Source: Aselliscus stoliczkanus
Lineage: Eukaryota; Chordata; Mammalia; Chiroptera; Hipposideridae
Assembly (NCBI GenBank): GCA_033961575.1
Contig: CM066737.1
Location: 99,352,709 to 99,416,708, forward strand
DNA length: 64,000 nucleotides
Direction of reading: 5' to 3'
Within the stretch, counting starts at the first letter, position 1. Each line of letters starts with the position of its first letter. The notes beneath the pieces were generated by a model. The model was not told the DNA's origin, made no database searches, and saw only the letters and a list, made by a program, of their open reading frames with translations. This document shows positions 54,251 through 64,000 of the stretch, piece by piece. A program made the position numbers and the translations under genes.

Positions 54251-55185
54251 TTCCTTTGCAATTTTGCTTTGGGTTGAAGAAACTAAGTCATTTGCTGGTA
54301 GAGTTGCTTGTTACAGTCTGTATTTTGTTGACTGTACCTTAGGGTGCCATCTAATGTATTCTCAGGCCCCCTCTACTCCTGGTAAACTGGAAGTAAATCC
54401 AGAGGCTTGATCCCACTCAGGTTTCGTTTTTGAGCAAGAATGCTTTTCAGGGGTGGCACATACTTCTGAAAGGAGGCTTTCAAAGCCTGGTTGTTTCTGT
54501 TTTTGTAATGTTAGCAGCCGTTACTGACCACTGCGCAGGTCCTTGATTACATTAGAGGTTGCAAAATGTTGATTGTCTAATTCTCTCATTCCTTCTTCAT
54601 TTATTAGCCAAACTACTCCTATATGAAGAAATAGCTCCTTGTTAACTCTTGGTTATCCTGAGTCTATATGGGAAAGGCAGGACAAATGTTTGATTTTTTT
54701 TCCCTTAATTTACCATTTTTTCTCAACAGTGAGCAGGTTCCTTAGCATTCTCCAAATATATGACCATTGATTTAAAAAAAATATCACTACAAAGTATAGA
54801 TCACATAACATGTTGATTCGAGACATCAAACCTATTTGATGTGTTTAAATCTATTGCAGTTATTCTTACTGATACTCATATTGCCCCATTTGTGCCTTCC
54901 TTGCTTTGATAAGATGTTTCTTGTTTTTGACAAGATGTTTCTAGCTTGTCACCTTTCCTCTCCCAGACCTAGAGGCAGCCATTTCTCCAAGGCTACCTGG
55001 CTTCTTTTTTTAGTGAAAAATCCTATTTAGAGACTAAATGTAGTTATTTCTGGAAAAAAATTACATGTTACTCTTCTCGGATCATCCCTCTAGAAGTCTT
55101 TTGATGTGGGCCCACTGATCTTTTTCATTTTACTTCTATTAACCTCATGGTTCAGTTTTGCTGCTCTTTTTATTTATTTATTTTT
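54251..55185. other. No gene seen
   Basis: AT-rich intron without recognised elements. Confidence 0.5.
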
Positions 55186-55188
55186 TTT

Positions 55189-55282
55189 GAGGGCAGTGTC
55201 ACTGGCCCTCATATGTGGGACCCGAACCGGGGTCGCTGGCTTCCCAAGCCAGCACTTAACCACTGCGCCACTCGGCCGGCCC
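55189..55282 (-). mobile_element. Short bat SINE, antisense, with 17-bp TSD
   Basis: GAGGGCAGTGTCACTGGCCC to CACTCGGCCGGCC. CTCATGGTTCAGTTTTG stands at 55144-55160 and directly after the element. An extra T-rich segment separates the left copy from the SINE. Confidence 0.9.
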
Positions 55283-55289
55283 TCATGGT

Positions 55290-57650
55290 TCAGTTTTGGA
55301 AAAGGTTTCAAAAATTTTAAACCCCAGTTCAATTTATTTAGATATTATTCTGTTTGTTCAACTTTAAATTGTAACCTTCAAAGGAAAGAAAATGCTGGCT
55401 TTTCATTTCACTTCTGTTTTGTCTTGGTTGTAGTGATACATACTAAGTGGTTCTCTGATAGTGTGACAGAGTATTTACAACGTAGTTGATTAAGAAGGTG
55501 TTCTTGAAGTTGATATCTGACTAGCAACTTTTAGTTCAACTATTGAGAATACCAACCAAGAAGACTTGCAAACCACTGGTCATTTAATGTTGACAGACTC
55601 TCAATTACTGTGTGACATCATACATGAAACTTACAATAAAACCATCAAATGCACCATCCCTAATAACTCACGCATGATGCTTTTGCAGTGTTACCTCCAG
55701 GTTGGATGTTGGGGAGCTCAAAGTAGTTATGCTTATGACAGTCTGGAATTCTAGACTGCTCTGAAGAGCTGTGGTTTTTGCTCTTCTGTTTTCAGCCCTC
55801 TGCGTTTGTCTCAGATCTCGAAGTCTCAGCTTCTTGTCAAAATCATCCCTGCAAGTTTCTCCCCGCTCAACAACAAGCATTTCTGGAGTGCCTGATGGGG
55901 CCAAGCAGTCAGCTCAGCGCTCGAGGGAGGAAGATGCATTGGACAATGTGACTTTTCTTTCAGGAGGCCCACACGCTTCAGTTTTCACCTTCCCCTCTTT
56001 CTTCCTGGGGCTCACACTTTGGCAGGATTGTTATGCCTGAGGGTATAAATGAAGCCTGAGCAGGGACACTAAATCTGCCAGGGAAGGTAGCGAAGGCTCA
56101 CTGTGGTTTCCTGTCACCTCCCTGTCTACTTTCTCTCTTACCAGACAGTGCATTTCTTGTTAACAGAAGGCTATGCAGTGACTTAGCCCTTTCCCCCAAC
56201 CCCGACTGGGCAGACTGACCATGGTTTTCTGTGGAATCATTCTTCACTTCCCTCCTTTTGACCTGGTTCCCCACTCTTCTAAACATCCTTGCCTCTGAAC
56301 GCTGATTCAGCTCAGCTACACTGAAATCAACAGCAAGGCCTTTCTTCTTTTATACAACATGTCGAGTGATAAAGCCAGTTCTCCATCCCCACCCCGTACT
56401 GTCCTTGAGCAAAGCCAGACCCGTTTTCTGTTACCGTCTTGACGAAGTATCTTGTACTATAGGGCTCTGTGAATTAATTTTGTATGAAGCAAACCTTTTA
56501 GATACCTTATCCATAAACAAATTGTTTCAACCACCCATGCAGTGTCTGTCGAATAAAATTGGTTCATGAAATGAGAGGGTGTGGTGGGACGCCATGTTTT
56601 CTAATTTTATTTTACATAATCTGTAAGTAAACTGATACATAGTATAAATAGACATTTGACTGTTTCTCCTTCCCTTTTCAAGTTTGGTTGGCTCCAAATA
56701 TTTTGGATTTTCTCATTGAGAAAAATAGGGATCCCCTTCTAATTAGGCACCTATCTTGGGGTCTCCGTTAAGTCCGACAACCAGTCTTGTCGTTATAAAG
56801 GCTGGGGAAAAAAATACCATCTCTACTTATCCTTAAGCCATTTTATTACTTAAAACTGTCAAATTTATGTAAAGCAATGTTCATGTCCTTTCTCTCTTCT
56901 ACTTGAAAAAAGGGTTATTTTTTTTTAAGTGGCTAAACTATTTTGACTTAACTGACTTTTTATTAAATTGTTTTCTAGGAGGCAGTTTCTTTTCCCTCCA
57001 TGTTTATTGTATAGGACCATTCTCTATACAGTTTTAGCCAACTATAACCAATTGTCTTTTATCTTTGCTAGTTTTCTTTTTTCCTGCAAAATAATCTGCA
57101 CACTTTCTCTGTGCTTTCTATTTCATTTAAAAAGTCCTTTTCTGGCCAAGTTATTTTTTTGTATCCAGTCTGTCTAATGCACATTCTTAAAAGAGCTGTG
57201 CATTAGGTTTGCAAGGGTTAATTTTAGTCGGGAAGTGTTTAATAACTCATTGTTTCTGGTTCCTTGGGAGAGGCTCTGGTGAGGCACAGGCTTCTAAATG
57301 CAGGCTGTGAGGGACTCAACCCCCACCCCCACCCTGCTTTGTGAAGTGCTTCCCTGGTCGGGGAGCAGGGCCACTCAGCCATGGCCCTGCATCACATCCT
57401 CATTTTTGATCGAATGTCCCACTGCTGTCAGGGGCAGTGATCTTAGCAGAGGTGGGAATGGAGTCAAGGCTGATCATAGCAGCATTTGAGAGGCTTGGAC
57501 CAGGGGGCCATACTTGTTTTGTGACTAACAGGTCATGGAATCCTTGACTTTCTCTAGCCTCCAAGTCAAATAAGTAGGCTCACATTTGTAACTGCATTTC
57601 ACTATGCTAAGTGATAAGCTGTGGTTTGGGGGTAATGGTTTCTCAGGACA
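55290..57650. other. Mostly unique intronic sequence
   Basis: More than 2 kb with no confidently recognised repeat. No open frame here has splice-site support; deep conservation cannot be judged without an alignment. Confidence 0.5.
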
Positions 57651-57654
57651 TGCA

Positions 57655-57775
57655 CGCAATTACTATTATTGAACATCTACTATGTGCCAGACACCAGTCA
57701 ATGGGGAGGGGATACTCAGATCTGCCCTTTGAAGGCTTCCATTCCAGGGGGCGGACAGGGAGGGCACATGGGGAA
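57655..57775 (-). repeat. L2 fragment, antisense
   Basis: ACTATTATTGAACATCTACT then ATGTGCCAGACACCAGTCAA. Confidence 0.65.
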
Positions 57776-57779
57776 AACC

Positions 57780-58325
57780 TCACAGCACAGCATGATAATG
57801 GCTTGTCAGAAAAACCAAACCAATGGCGTGGAAATCTGTATCTCACTGGTCACAGTTTCCCTCCTTTTCACTTTAGATTTTCCCTTCTCTCACCTGGACT
57901 GTAATTTGGGTGAGCTTAGTCCTAGTCTTGACATTGCTATTACTTAGAGCTGTCACTCACGCTAAGTCATGGAACCTTCCAGGCCTCAGTTCCTGTAAAA
58001 TTAAGAAAAGGATTTGACAAGATGATAACTAATGTTCTTTCTATCTCTAATGATCAGCAATCATGCTCTTTTTTGGTGAAATCTTTTTTGGCAAAAAATT
58101 CCTCCTGATTGCACATGCTCTCTTTAGAGGACTGCAACAAAACAATTAACATTAGACATTTATTCTTTAAAATTCACAAAATGAAATAAGTGTAAAAGCA
58201 GTATAAGTTTGTGACATTTCTGCTTCTAAAATTCTTAAAGCTTCAAACTGCACTGACTGGTTTGCAACATCATCTACATGTATGTATGGTTGGAGGAAAT
58301 TCATTGGCTACTTTCATTCTCCTCC
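57780..58325. other. No feature seen
   Basis: Intronic, AT-rich toward the right. Confidence 0.45.
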
Positions 58326-58329
58326 ATGC

Positions 58330-58450
58330 TTTCTGGTTCATTCAGATATTTAAGGAGCCAGATACGATGCTAGGCTAAGGAGCTGGGATCCCGAAAAAGA
58401 TAAGGGCTTGTCCCAGATGGAGCTTGAAGTCTGACTGGGCTGAGCCACCA
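58330..58450 (-). repeat. L2 fragment, antisense
   Basis: CATTCAGATATTTAAGGAGC, GATGCTAGGCTAAGGAGCTG and GGAGCTTGAAGTCTGACTGG fit a diverged antisense L2. Confidence 0.45.
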
Positions 58451-58454
58451 AGAA

Positions 58455-59180
58455 CTTGCAGCTTGGTGAGCTGAGCACTAGGAGAGAGGAAGTTCTGTGC
58501 ACAGAGGTGAGGAGGGGCTGGGGTCACCCAGCAGGCCCTCTGAAGCGCCACCATGAGAACTTTGCTATGAGAAGGTGCTTGGCAGCTGGCTTAGCCAACT
58601 AACAGTTACAAACCACCCATTTCATCTTTTGGGGGAGGAGACATTCCAGCAAGTGTGAAGGCGGAGGTCTGAAATGGGGACGTTGATGAGTTCTGCCTCT
58701 TGAAGCAGATCTCTTATCTGCCCTGGCTTGATCTCTTCTCCGCATACACCAGTTAACTGTGGCTTGGGCTTTTGCAGTGACAGTGGATGTAGCAAACTTG
58801 TAGAGACTGGCTTTTGGCACAGCAGGCAGCTGGAGGTTGGTACTTTCCTGACAGGCAGATGTTCTTAAGTTTTGTAATTTATGGTGTCTTTAAATATGGG
58901 ATTTTGTTTACTGCTGCCCTAATTATACCTCCGATATATTCTATTTAGCTTAATGTTTTAGTTTTGTGCTTATGCCCAGAGGTAGTTGCCCAAAGGGTAC
59001 CATTAAAAAAAAAACACCTTAGGTAATGTTTTATCCTTGCCACAGCTACCTGCAGCTTCCTGAAGGCAAGGAAATGGGTTTGGGGGGTGGGGCCCAGACT
59101 TTCCCATGGGCCCTAGTGAAGATTTTCAGTGTGTTTGTCCAATGCGAACTCTTAGATCTCCTGCCTGCCAAATATTATCC
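58455..59180. other. No feature seen
   Basis: Intronic sequence, no gene supported. Confidence 0.45.
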
Positions 59181-59184
59181 TGAA

Positions 59185-59630
59185 CCATGTCTGTCCAATA
59201 GAAATATAATACAAGCCACAAAAGTAATTTTAAATGTTCTAGTAGCCACATTCATAAAATGAAAAGAAATGAGTGAAATTAACTCAAATAATATATTTAT
59301 TTAACCCAGCATATCTAGAACATTATCACTTCAACATGTAATCAATATAAAAATTAACAAGCGGGCCGGCCGAGTGACGCGGTGGTTAAGAGTTGGCTTG
59401 GGAAGCCAGCAGCCCTGGTTCGGTCCCACATGTGAGGGCCAGTGACACTGCCCTCAAAAAAAATAAAAAAAAATAAAAAATTAAGCTATTTTACATTCCT
59501 TTGTTCCTAATAAGTCTTTGCAATTTGCTGCATATTTTAGAGCACGTCTCACCGTGGACTAGCCATGCTTCAAGTACTCGGTAGCCACATGTGACGAGTG
59601 ATAGCGCAGTGGACAGCAGTGTCCTGTGCC
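59185..59630 (+). mobile_element. hAT-type MITE split by a SINE
   Basis: Left CTGTCCAATAGAAATATAAT, CTAGTAGCCACATTCATAAA, AACATGTAATCAATATAAAA; after the SINE AATTAAGCTATTTTACATTC, GACTAGCCATGCTTCAAGTA and GGTAGCCACATGTGACGAG. The right end (AGCGCAGTGGACAG) is decayed. Family name uncertain. Confidence 0.7.
59363..59478 (+). mobile_element. Short bat SINE inside the hAT element
   Basis: GGGCCGGCCGAGTGACGCGG head, GGTTCGGTCCCACATGTG block, ACACTGCCCTC then A-rich tail. Imperfect AAAAATTAA(CA)AGC flanks both sides. Confidence 0.9.
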
Positions 59631-59969
59631 TTTCAAAGGCTTGCAAGGGACACAGGAAAGAGCCCTTACAGGGGGCAGGAGAGACAGAACTTCATGATTT
59701 ATGAGCTCCTAACAAAGCCATACATAGGCTTCCTCCTCTTAGAGAAACCTGATATGTAAAAATTCATCTTGACAGGAAAGGTAAAGCAGGAAGTGATTAT
59801 TCATGTTACAAAAGAATTAACCACAGGATCCTTTAAATAGCAAGCTCCTTTAGTACACTGAAGAATCTGACTCAATTTGCAAAAATGTGATTGACACTTG
59901 GCATTTTAGTAGCATCTTTGTTGGGCAGAGAACTATCTGCTGTTAACAAAATGCAAGCTGAGCAGTCGA

Positions 59970-60090
59970 TGTATTAAAGCTTTATTGAGCACCTATTACA
60001 TGTCACGGATGCTCATAGTGGGCCGTAACAGAACTGAGAGTGATCCATACCCAGAAGGCATTTAGAGGGTCACTGGGAGGCAGAGACACA
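59970..60090 (-). repeat. L2 fragment, antisense
   Basis: AAGCTTTATTGAGCACCTAT then TACATGTCACGGATGC. Confidence 0.6.
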
Positions 60091-60094
60091 GTGC

Positions 60095-61297
60095 AACATC
60101 CACAGCATCCCAGACCTGGGGCTGGAGGAGTCAGCAGGGTGATAAGAGGCAGCCAGGGCACAGCGGGGGGGCTAGAAGGCAGGCAGGGTGCATATGATTA
60201 TTTAAATGTATGGGAGTTCAATGAAAGGGTAAATCAGGAAAGACCAGCTCAATAGGACGCTCGGAAGACTCGAAAATGAGGCAGCTATGGTTTCATTTTC
60301 CCTGAGTCCCCATTCCCTATTTCCCAGCCTTAGTCATAGCAGGCATCAATTAAGGTGTGTCCTTGGGCTCATGGAAAGAGGGAGATTGAAGCAAAACCAG
60401 ATGTGCTTGTCTCCAGTTTGCAACAATAGGCAGCAGCTGTTTACCTCCTAGTGACCATTTTCTGGAAGCAGATTCCTTTGTCCTATTCCAGCTTCACCTT
60501 GGTGCAGTCCACATACAGAGTGGAGAAACCCAGACTTGCTGTTTAGGAAAGAAGAAGCAAGGTTGTGTTCCGGAAGTTGATGGGCTTCTGAGTCCCCCAG
60601 TGTACACAGGGTTTAAGTTCAGGTTCGAGATGGACCAGATTCCTCCTTCGCAGCCTGCCTGTCCTCCCGCCACTCCCCCAGGCAGGCCCTCTGTGCTGCT
60701 GCTCCACGTACCACGAGTTTCTGTCCCCATCAGCAAAAGTATGAGCTTTCATCTCCAAGGGCTAAAATGGAGTCAGCCTTGGGGAGTGTGTATCACTGTT
60801 CTAAGACTTTTCTTGTTTAAAAAATAAAATACCTGTTACTAGAAAAGTAATTGACTATCTCTGTATATGTATTTATTTGTAGATGATGTGCATATATACT
60901 GTACTAGCTGATTGAGAAAACCCAAGAGAAACTTCTAAATATTTATTATAGGTTTAGTGAACTTTGGGAAAACATATCATTGAGTATTGTATGACTTCTG
61001 ACATTTTTGAAAAATGAAGACATTGTCTTCATGGTTCAGGTACATAGTTTTAAATATCTTGCCAATCCCAGTAGTTCTATATTATAATTAGGTAACTTAA
61101 CATTTATATCAGGGGTACAAGAAAACCCATATTACAAGTTGTCTTGGTAATTTACAGTTTTTTGGTCATCTCCCTGTCCCATCCAATAGGCTTGTCCTTG
61201 TGTTCACCTCCCATCATGGCCAGCAAAGAGCTCCCACCAGGATCTGAAGTGGCAGCTCCATTTTCTTGTTTACTTGGTCTTGTGTTGAATCTGCTCT
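60095..61297. other. No gene seen
   Basis: Intronic sequence with no recognised element. Confidence 0.5.
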
Positions 61298-61313
61298 GCA
61301 ACTCCTACTTTCT

Positions 61314-61427
61314 GGGGCTGGCTGAGTGGCGCGGTGGTTAAGAGCTGGCTTGGGAAGCCAGCCGCCCCGGTTCGGTCCCACATATGAGGGCCAGTGACAC
61401 TGCCCTCAAAAAAAAAAAAAAAAGGAA
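61314..61427 (+). mobile_element. Short bat SINE with 16-bp TSD
   Basis: GGGGCTGGCTGAGTGGCGCG head, GCCCCGGTTCGGTCCCACAT block, GACACTGCCCTC with a clean A tail. GCAACTCCTACTTTCT at 61298-61313 and 61428-61443 is exact, so the copy is young. Confidence 0.95.
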
Positions 61428-61443
61428 GCAACTCCTACTTTCT

Positions 61444-63405
61444 TTACACAGATCTTTTAAACCTCTCATCCATTTAGTGAGGGTGATTTTAGATAAAAGG
61501 GACAAGAGCCATAAAGACGCTTTACCAAGAGGCCTCACAGAACTGCAGGGCATCCCAAGGAATGCTGCTGTCCCTCAGGTTGCTCCCACCCTGCCCTGGA
61601 AGCATGGCTGACTGCTTGACGAGGGAGCCAGTGTCATTCTGCACATGGAATATTAGAGAAGTCGAATTTTTCTCTTTAAAATGAAAATGAATAGATGCTC
61701 TAATTTTTTTCATCATGTCCCCTCACTCCTGCAGTGAGTGCACCCCACTTTGGAGAGCCCTGGCTCAGCAAGTAAGCCTTACTGCTTTGCTGAGCTGCAG
61801 GTTCTTCAGTTGGGAGGATGGACATCACAGCATTGTGAGGATTAGCTGAGATACCGCAGGAAAAGGATCTGAAACATAAACAGCGGTTACCGTCAGCTCT
61901 GTTCTGATGGCAAAGCTTCAATAGATCCATGGGGAGGTCATTTGAAGAAAGCTGTTTTTAAACCGACCTGGTTCTGGTTGTTCTGATGGCTCATTTTAAC
62001 TGCTGGGAGGGATCAGAGCATGGGACAAGGAAATCAGAGTTTTTCTGCCTTTGTACTTGTAGGTTGATCGGGAAAGGTTGCCTTGTTTATGCTCTTCTTT
62101 CTGTTGATAAGTGATGAGAACAGTTCACAAGTCAACTTCGCCCTGGGCAGATTGATGACAGCAGAGGTGGCCAGCTAATCTTGGAATGAAGAAATGATCT
62201 AGGGAAGGAAATTCCACTTTGAGTTGCTTATGAACTGTCTGGGTTAGCCAGCATTCTGAGTGGACGGATGAGCACGCCCGTCTGGATGGCTGGGGTCTTT
62301 TGATCTGGGAGCACTTTGGGAATTTTTCCTAATGGAGATGCAAAGCCTGTTTGGTAGGGGGCCCACTCACCTACCAACCTTTCTCCTGAAAAACCTACCC
62401 CAATGTATTGAATTTTTAAAAATTGTGTTTGGTTTTGTCTTCTATTGAAGAAAAAGCTTTGCCAAACTCAAGATCACTAAGCTTTTCTCCTATGCCTTCT
62501 TATAAAAATTTTGTAGTTTTAGCTCTTACATTTAGGTATATGATCCATTTTGAGTTAATTTTCGTATATGTGCTCTTCATAGAGCTTATTTAACGTTTCC
62601 TCTTCCATTATTTTACTGTAATTTGTAAGTTGCTAATTCACCACTTGGGGTTTCACCTTATTAGGTTTCACCTAATTTTATTCATTCATTTGCCATTTAT
62701 TCATTCATTCATATCAAGCAGCAACTAAAAAAGGAAAAGGACAAGAGACCGATTGAGGTCTCGATTCATTAGCTCTGCTAATTTGCATTGGCTGTTGGTC
62801 AACAAGAAGATCTCTCTGCCTTGTCCATTGCCTCCACCTATTACCAAGTGTAAAAACTCACCCTAGGTTGGGAGAACAATTTAAAGTAGTATTGCTGCCT
62901 GAGAAGCCATCTGTTTGTTGAGAGGGGCAGTTGTGCCTGCAGATGTTTGCCATCTGAGACATAGGTTTGGCGAGCGGGGCCTCTGTATTAGCTGTTTTTA
63001 CATGTGTCGTTGCTGAGAGATGGGCGTCATCTCTGTAGAGTGGGAACCACTATCACCCACAGTTTGCACAACCTTAGTCTTGGCGAGGGAGGGGCACCCA
63101 AGAACCAAACACATACCTGTTATCTGCCATCTCCCCACTTGGGGAAATTATGCTGGACTCCCTCTGGGGGGCGCAGATGTTGGGCTTGTGTCGTTGTGCG
63201 GTTTGCCCTCTGAAGCTGGTTCCGGCCCTGAAACCTGCAGGCCACTCAGCCTGTGCCTGACCACGGACCAGCATTTTGTGGTTTCTGTGCTACAAGGCCT
63301 CAGGTTAACCAAAATCAGCTGGCTGCGTGTGGCCCTGTTATTTTATGCATTGGTAAACCTCCTAGGGCTGCTGGGCCTCAGATGTCCCCAACACCCAATC
63401 TAAGG
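61444..63405. other. Last part of intron 1, few repeats
   Basis: A probable antisense L1 ORF2 fragment lies at 62470-62600 (TTTTGTAGTTTTAGCTCTTA, ATGATCCATTTTGAGTTAAT). TTCATTCA-type simple repeats occur at 62680-62715. Otherwise unique sequence leading to the exon 2 acceptor. Confidence 0.55.
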
Positions 63406-63407
63406 AG

Positions 63408-63441
63408 CTCTCTTTTTTTGGTCCCTGTTTGTTTCTTTCAG
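63408..63441 (+). promoter_or_regulatory. SH3KBP1: SH3KBP1 intron 1 acceptor and polypyrimidine tract
   Basis: T/C-rich run (TCTCTTTTTTTGG, TGTTTGTTTCTTTCAG) ending in CAG at 63441, without an intervening AG in the last 30 bp. A strong canonical 3' splice site. Confidence 0.9.
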
Positions 63442-63599
63442 TGGAGGCCATAGTGGAGTTTGACTACCAGGCCCAGCACGACGATGAGCTGACAATCAGC
63501 GTGGGTGAGATCATCACCAACATCAGGAAGGAGGATGGAGGCTGGTGGGAGGGACAGATCAACGGCAGGAGAGGTTTGTTCCCTGACAACTTTGTAAGA
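63442..63599 (+). CDS. SH3KBP1: SH3KBP1 (CIN85) exon 2: first SH3 domain
   Basis: This 158-bp exon plus the 4 bases of exon 1 encodes residues 1-54: [20 protein letters not shown] through [12 protein letters not shown]. The SH3 landmarks are all present: the ALYDY-like AIVEFDY (4-10), acidic RT-loop HDDEL (14-18), the WW pair (36-37) that shapes the ligand groove, and the PDNFV 3-10 helix motif (49-53). SH3A of CIN85 binds the atypical PxxxPR motif in CBL and related partners. The text fits SH3KBP1 and not its paralogue CD2AP, which has different N-terminal residues. From memory the human protein has Asp where residue 32 here is Glu. The exon ends in phase 0 at the donor AGA|GTGAGT. Confidence 0.96.
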
Positions 63600-64000
63600 G
63601 TGAGTACAAAGCGAAACACTTTTCCTGTCTCCTGTGTGGGCTCTGCTGACCAAAGCTGTGTGGGAACTTGAGGAAGACTCTCCTGGGTTCTCTTAGGGGA
63701 CAGCTTGACAGCTTAACCTCTTGTGTGCTATCAAGAAGAGCGCATATAGCCCTAGGTATCTAGAAATAAATACCTGTTTTTAAATCATTTTCTGAAGGCT
63801 CAGAATGTACTTTTTCCAAACTGTGTGTCACTTAGAAAATACTGGAAAAGTAGAAAGCTTATTAAATTGTTTCATTTATGTACTTAATTGCTTTGATGGT
63901 TTAAAAGTATTTTACCCTTTTCCATTCTATTTAAAATGGGGGTGAAATGAGTTTTGACCACTTAAATAGCAATCAAACTAAATGCAGTTCCAATTATACT
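63600..64000 (+). other. SH3KBP1: SH3KBP1 intron 2, 5' part
   Basis: Starts with a canonical donor GTGAGTAC. The exon frame would run on to a TGA at 63669-63671 if unspliced, but homology stops at the donor. The rest is AT-rich and continues past the window. Confidence 0.88.

Larger units (their letters stand above)
14716..63441 (+). other. SH3KBP1: SH3KBP1 intron 1 (48,726 bp)
   Basis: Bounded by a strong donor (G|GTGAGTGG) and an acceptor (TTTGTTTCTTTCAG at 63441). The intron interrupts codon 2 after its first base (phase 1). It is filled with transposable elements; almost every recognised feature between these points lies inside it. I saw no convincing alternative coding exon. Regulatory elements or non-coding RNAs cannot be excluded from sequence reading alone. 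Confidence 0.9.

Noticed and set aside
63600..63671. Read-through end of exon 2 as a short terminal isoform
   Set aside because: The frame continues 24 codons to a TGA, but homology stops exactly at a strong GTGAGT donor, so this is intron unless RNA shows retention.

Overview
The window is mammalian nuclear DNA, almost certainly from a bat. It is AT-rich and full of introns and retrotransposons, with one CpG-island promoter and no bacterial or viral gene organisation. Many copies of tRNA-derived SINEs are present. One family has the 3' tail ending CTGTTCCCCAATT that I associate with the bat VES-type SINE. A second, abundant family begins GGCCGGCCGAGTGGC, which I would expect in horseshoe or leaf-nosed bats (Rhinolophoidea). 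The order Chiroptera is well supported; the family is a guess.

Only one protein-coding gene can be supported: SH3KBP1 (CIN85/Ruk), on the + strand. Exon 1 lies in the CpG island and supplies the ATG plus one base (14712-14715). Exon 2 (63442-63599) encodes most of the first SH3 domain. The two join in frame to give 54 codons starting [20 protein letters not shown]. Intron 1 (14716-63441, 48,726 bp) fills most of the window and intron 2 starts at 63600. SH3KBP1 is X-linked in other placental mammals, so this is probably X-chromosome sequence.

Layout. 1-13900 is the 5' flank: antisense L1 remains, a trimeric tRNA-type SINE, long and short SINEs, an internally deleted mariner, a MER20, an 82-bp palindromic MITE, two solo ERV LTRs in opposite orientation (7673-8232 and 9607-10306), and an unidentified decayed coding-like stretch at 12000-12720. 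13940-15330 is the CpG-island promoter, with GC boxes, the 5' UTR and a small poly-Gln upstream ORF. 14716-63441 is intron 1. It holds a three-layer nested insertion (LTR, then a 5'-complete L1 with a large internal deletion, then a SINE; 20431-24260), a roughly 900-bp polypyrimidine tract (29100-30010), a SINE-headed retro-insertion with an unrelated 3' part (32030-32711), a head-to-head SINE pair (33786-34660), a Tigger1 transposon carrying an inverted duplication of part of itself (40957-43477), hAT elements split by SINEs, further MaLR-type LTRs, L1, L2 and MIR fragments, and simple repeats.

I found no undescribed multi-gene system. The unusual content is structural: mosaic SINEs built from exchangeable modules, nested insertions with readable target-site duplications (TSDs), palindromic elements, and possible regulatory features in the SH3KBP1 leader. 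Repeat names are from memory of family consensus sequences, not from a database search.
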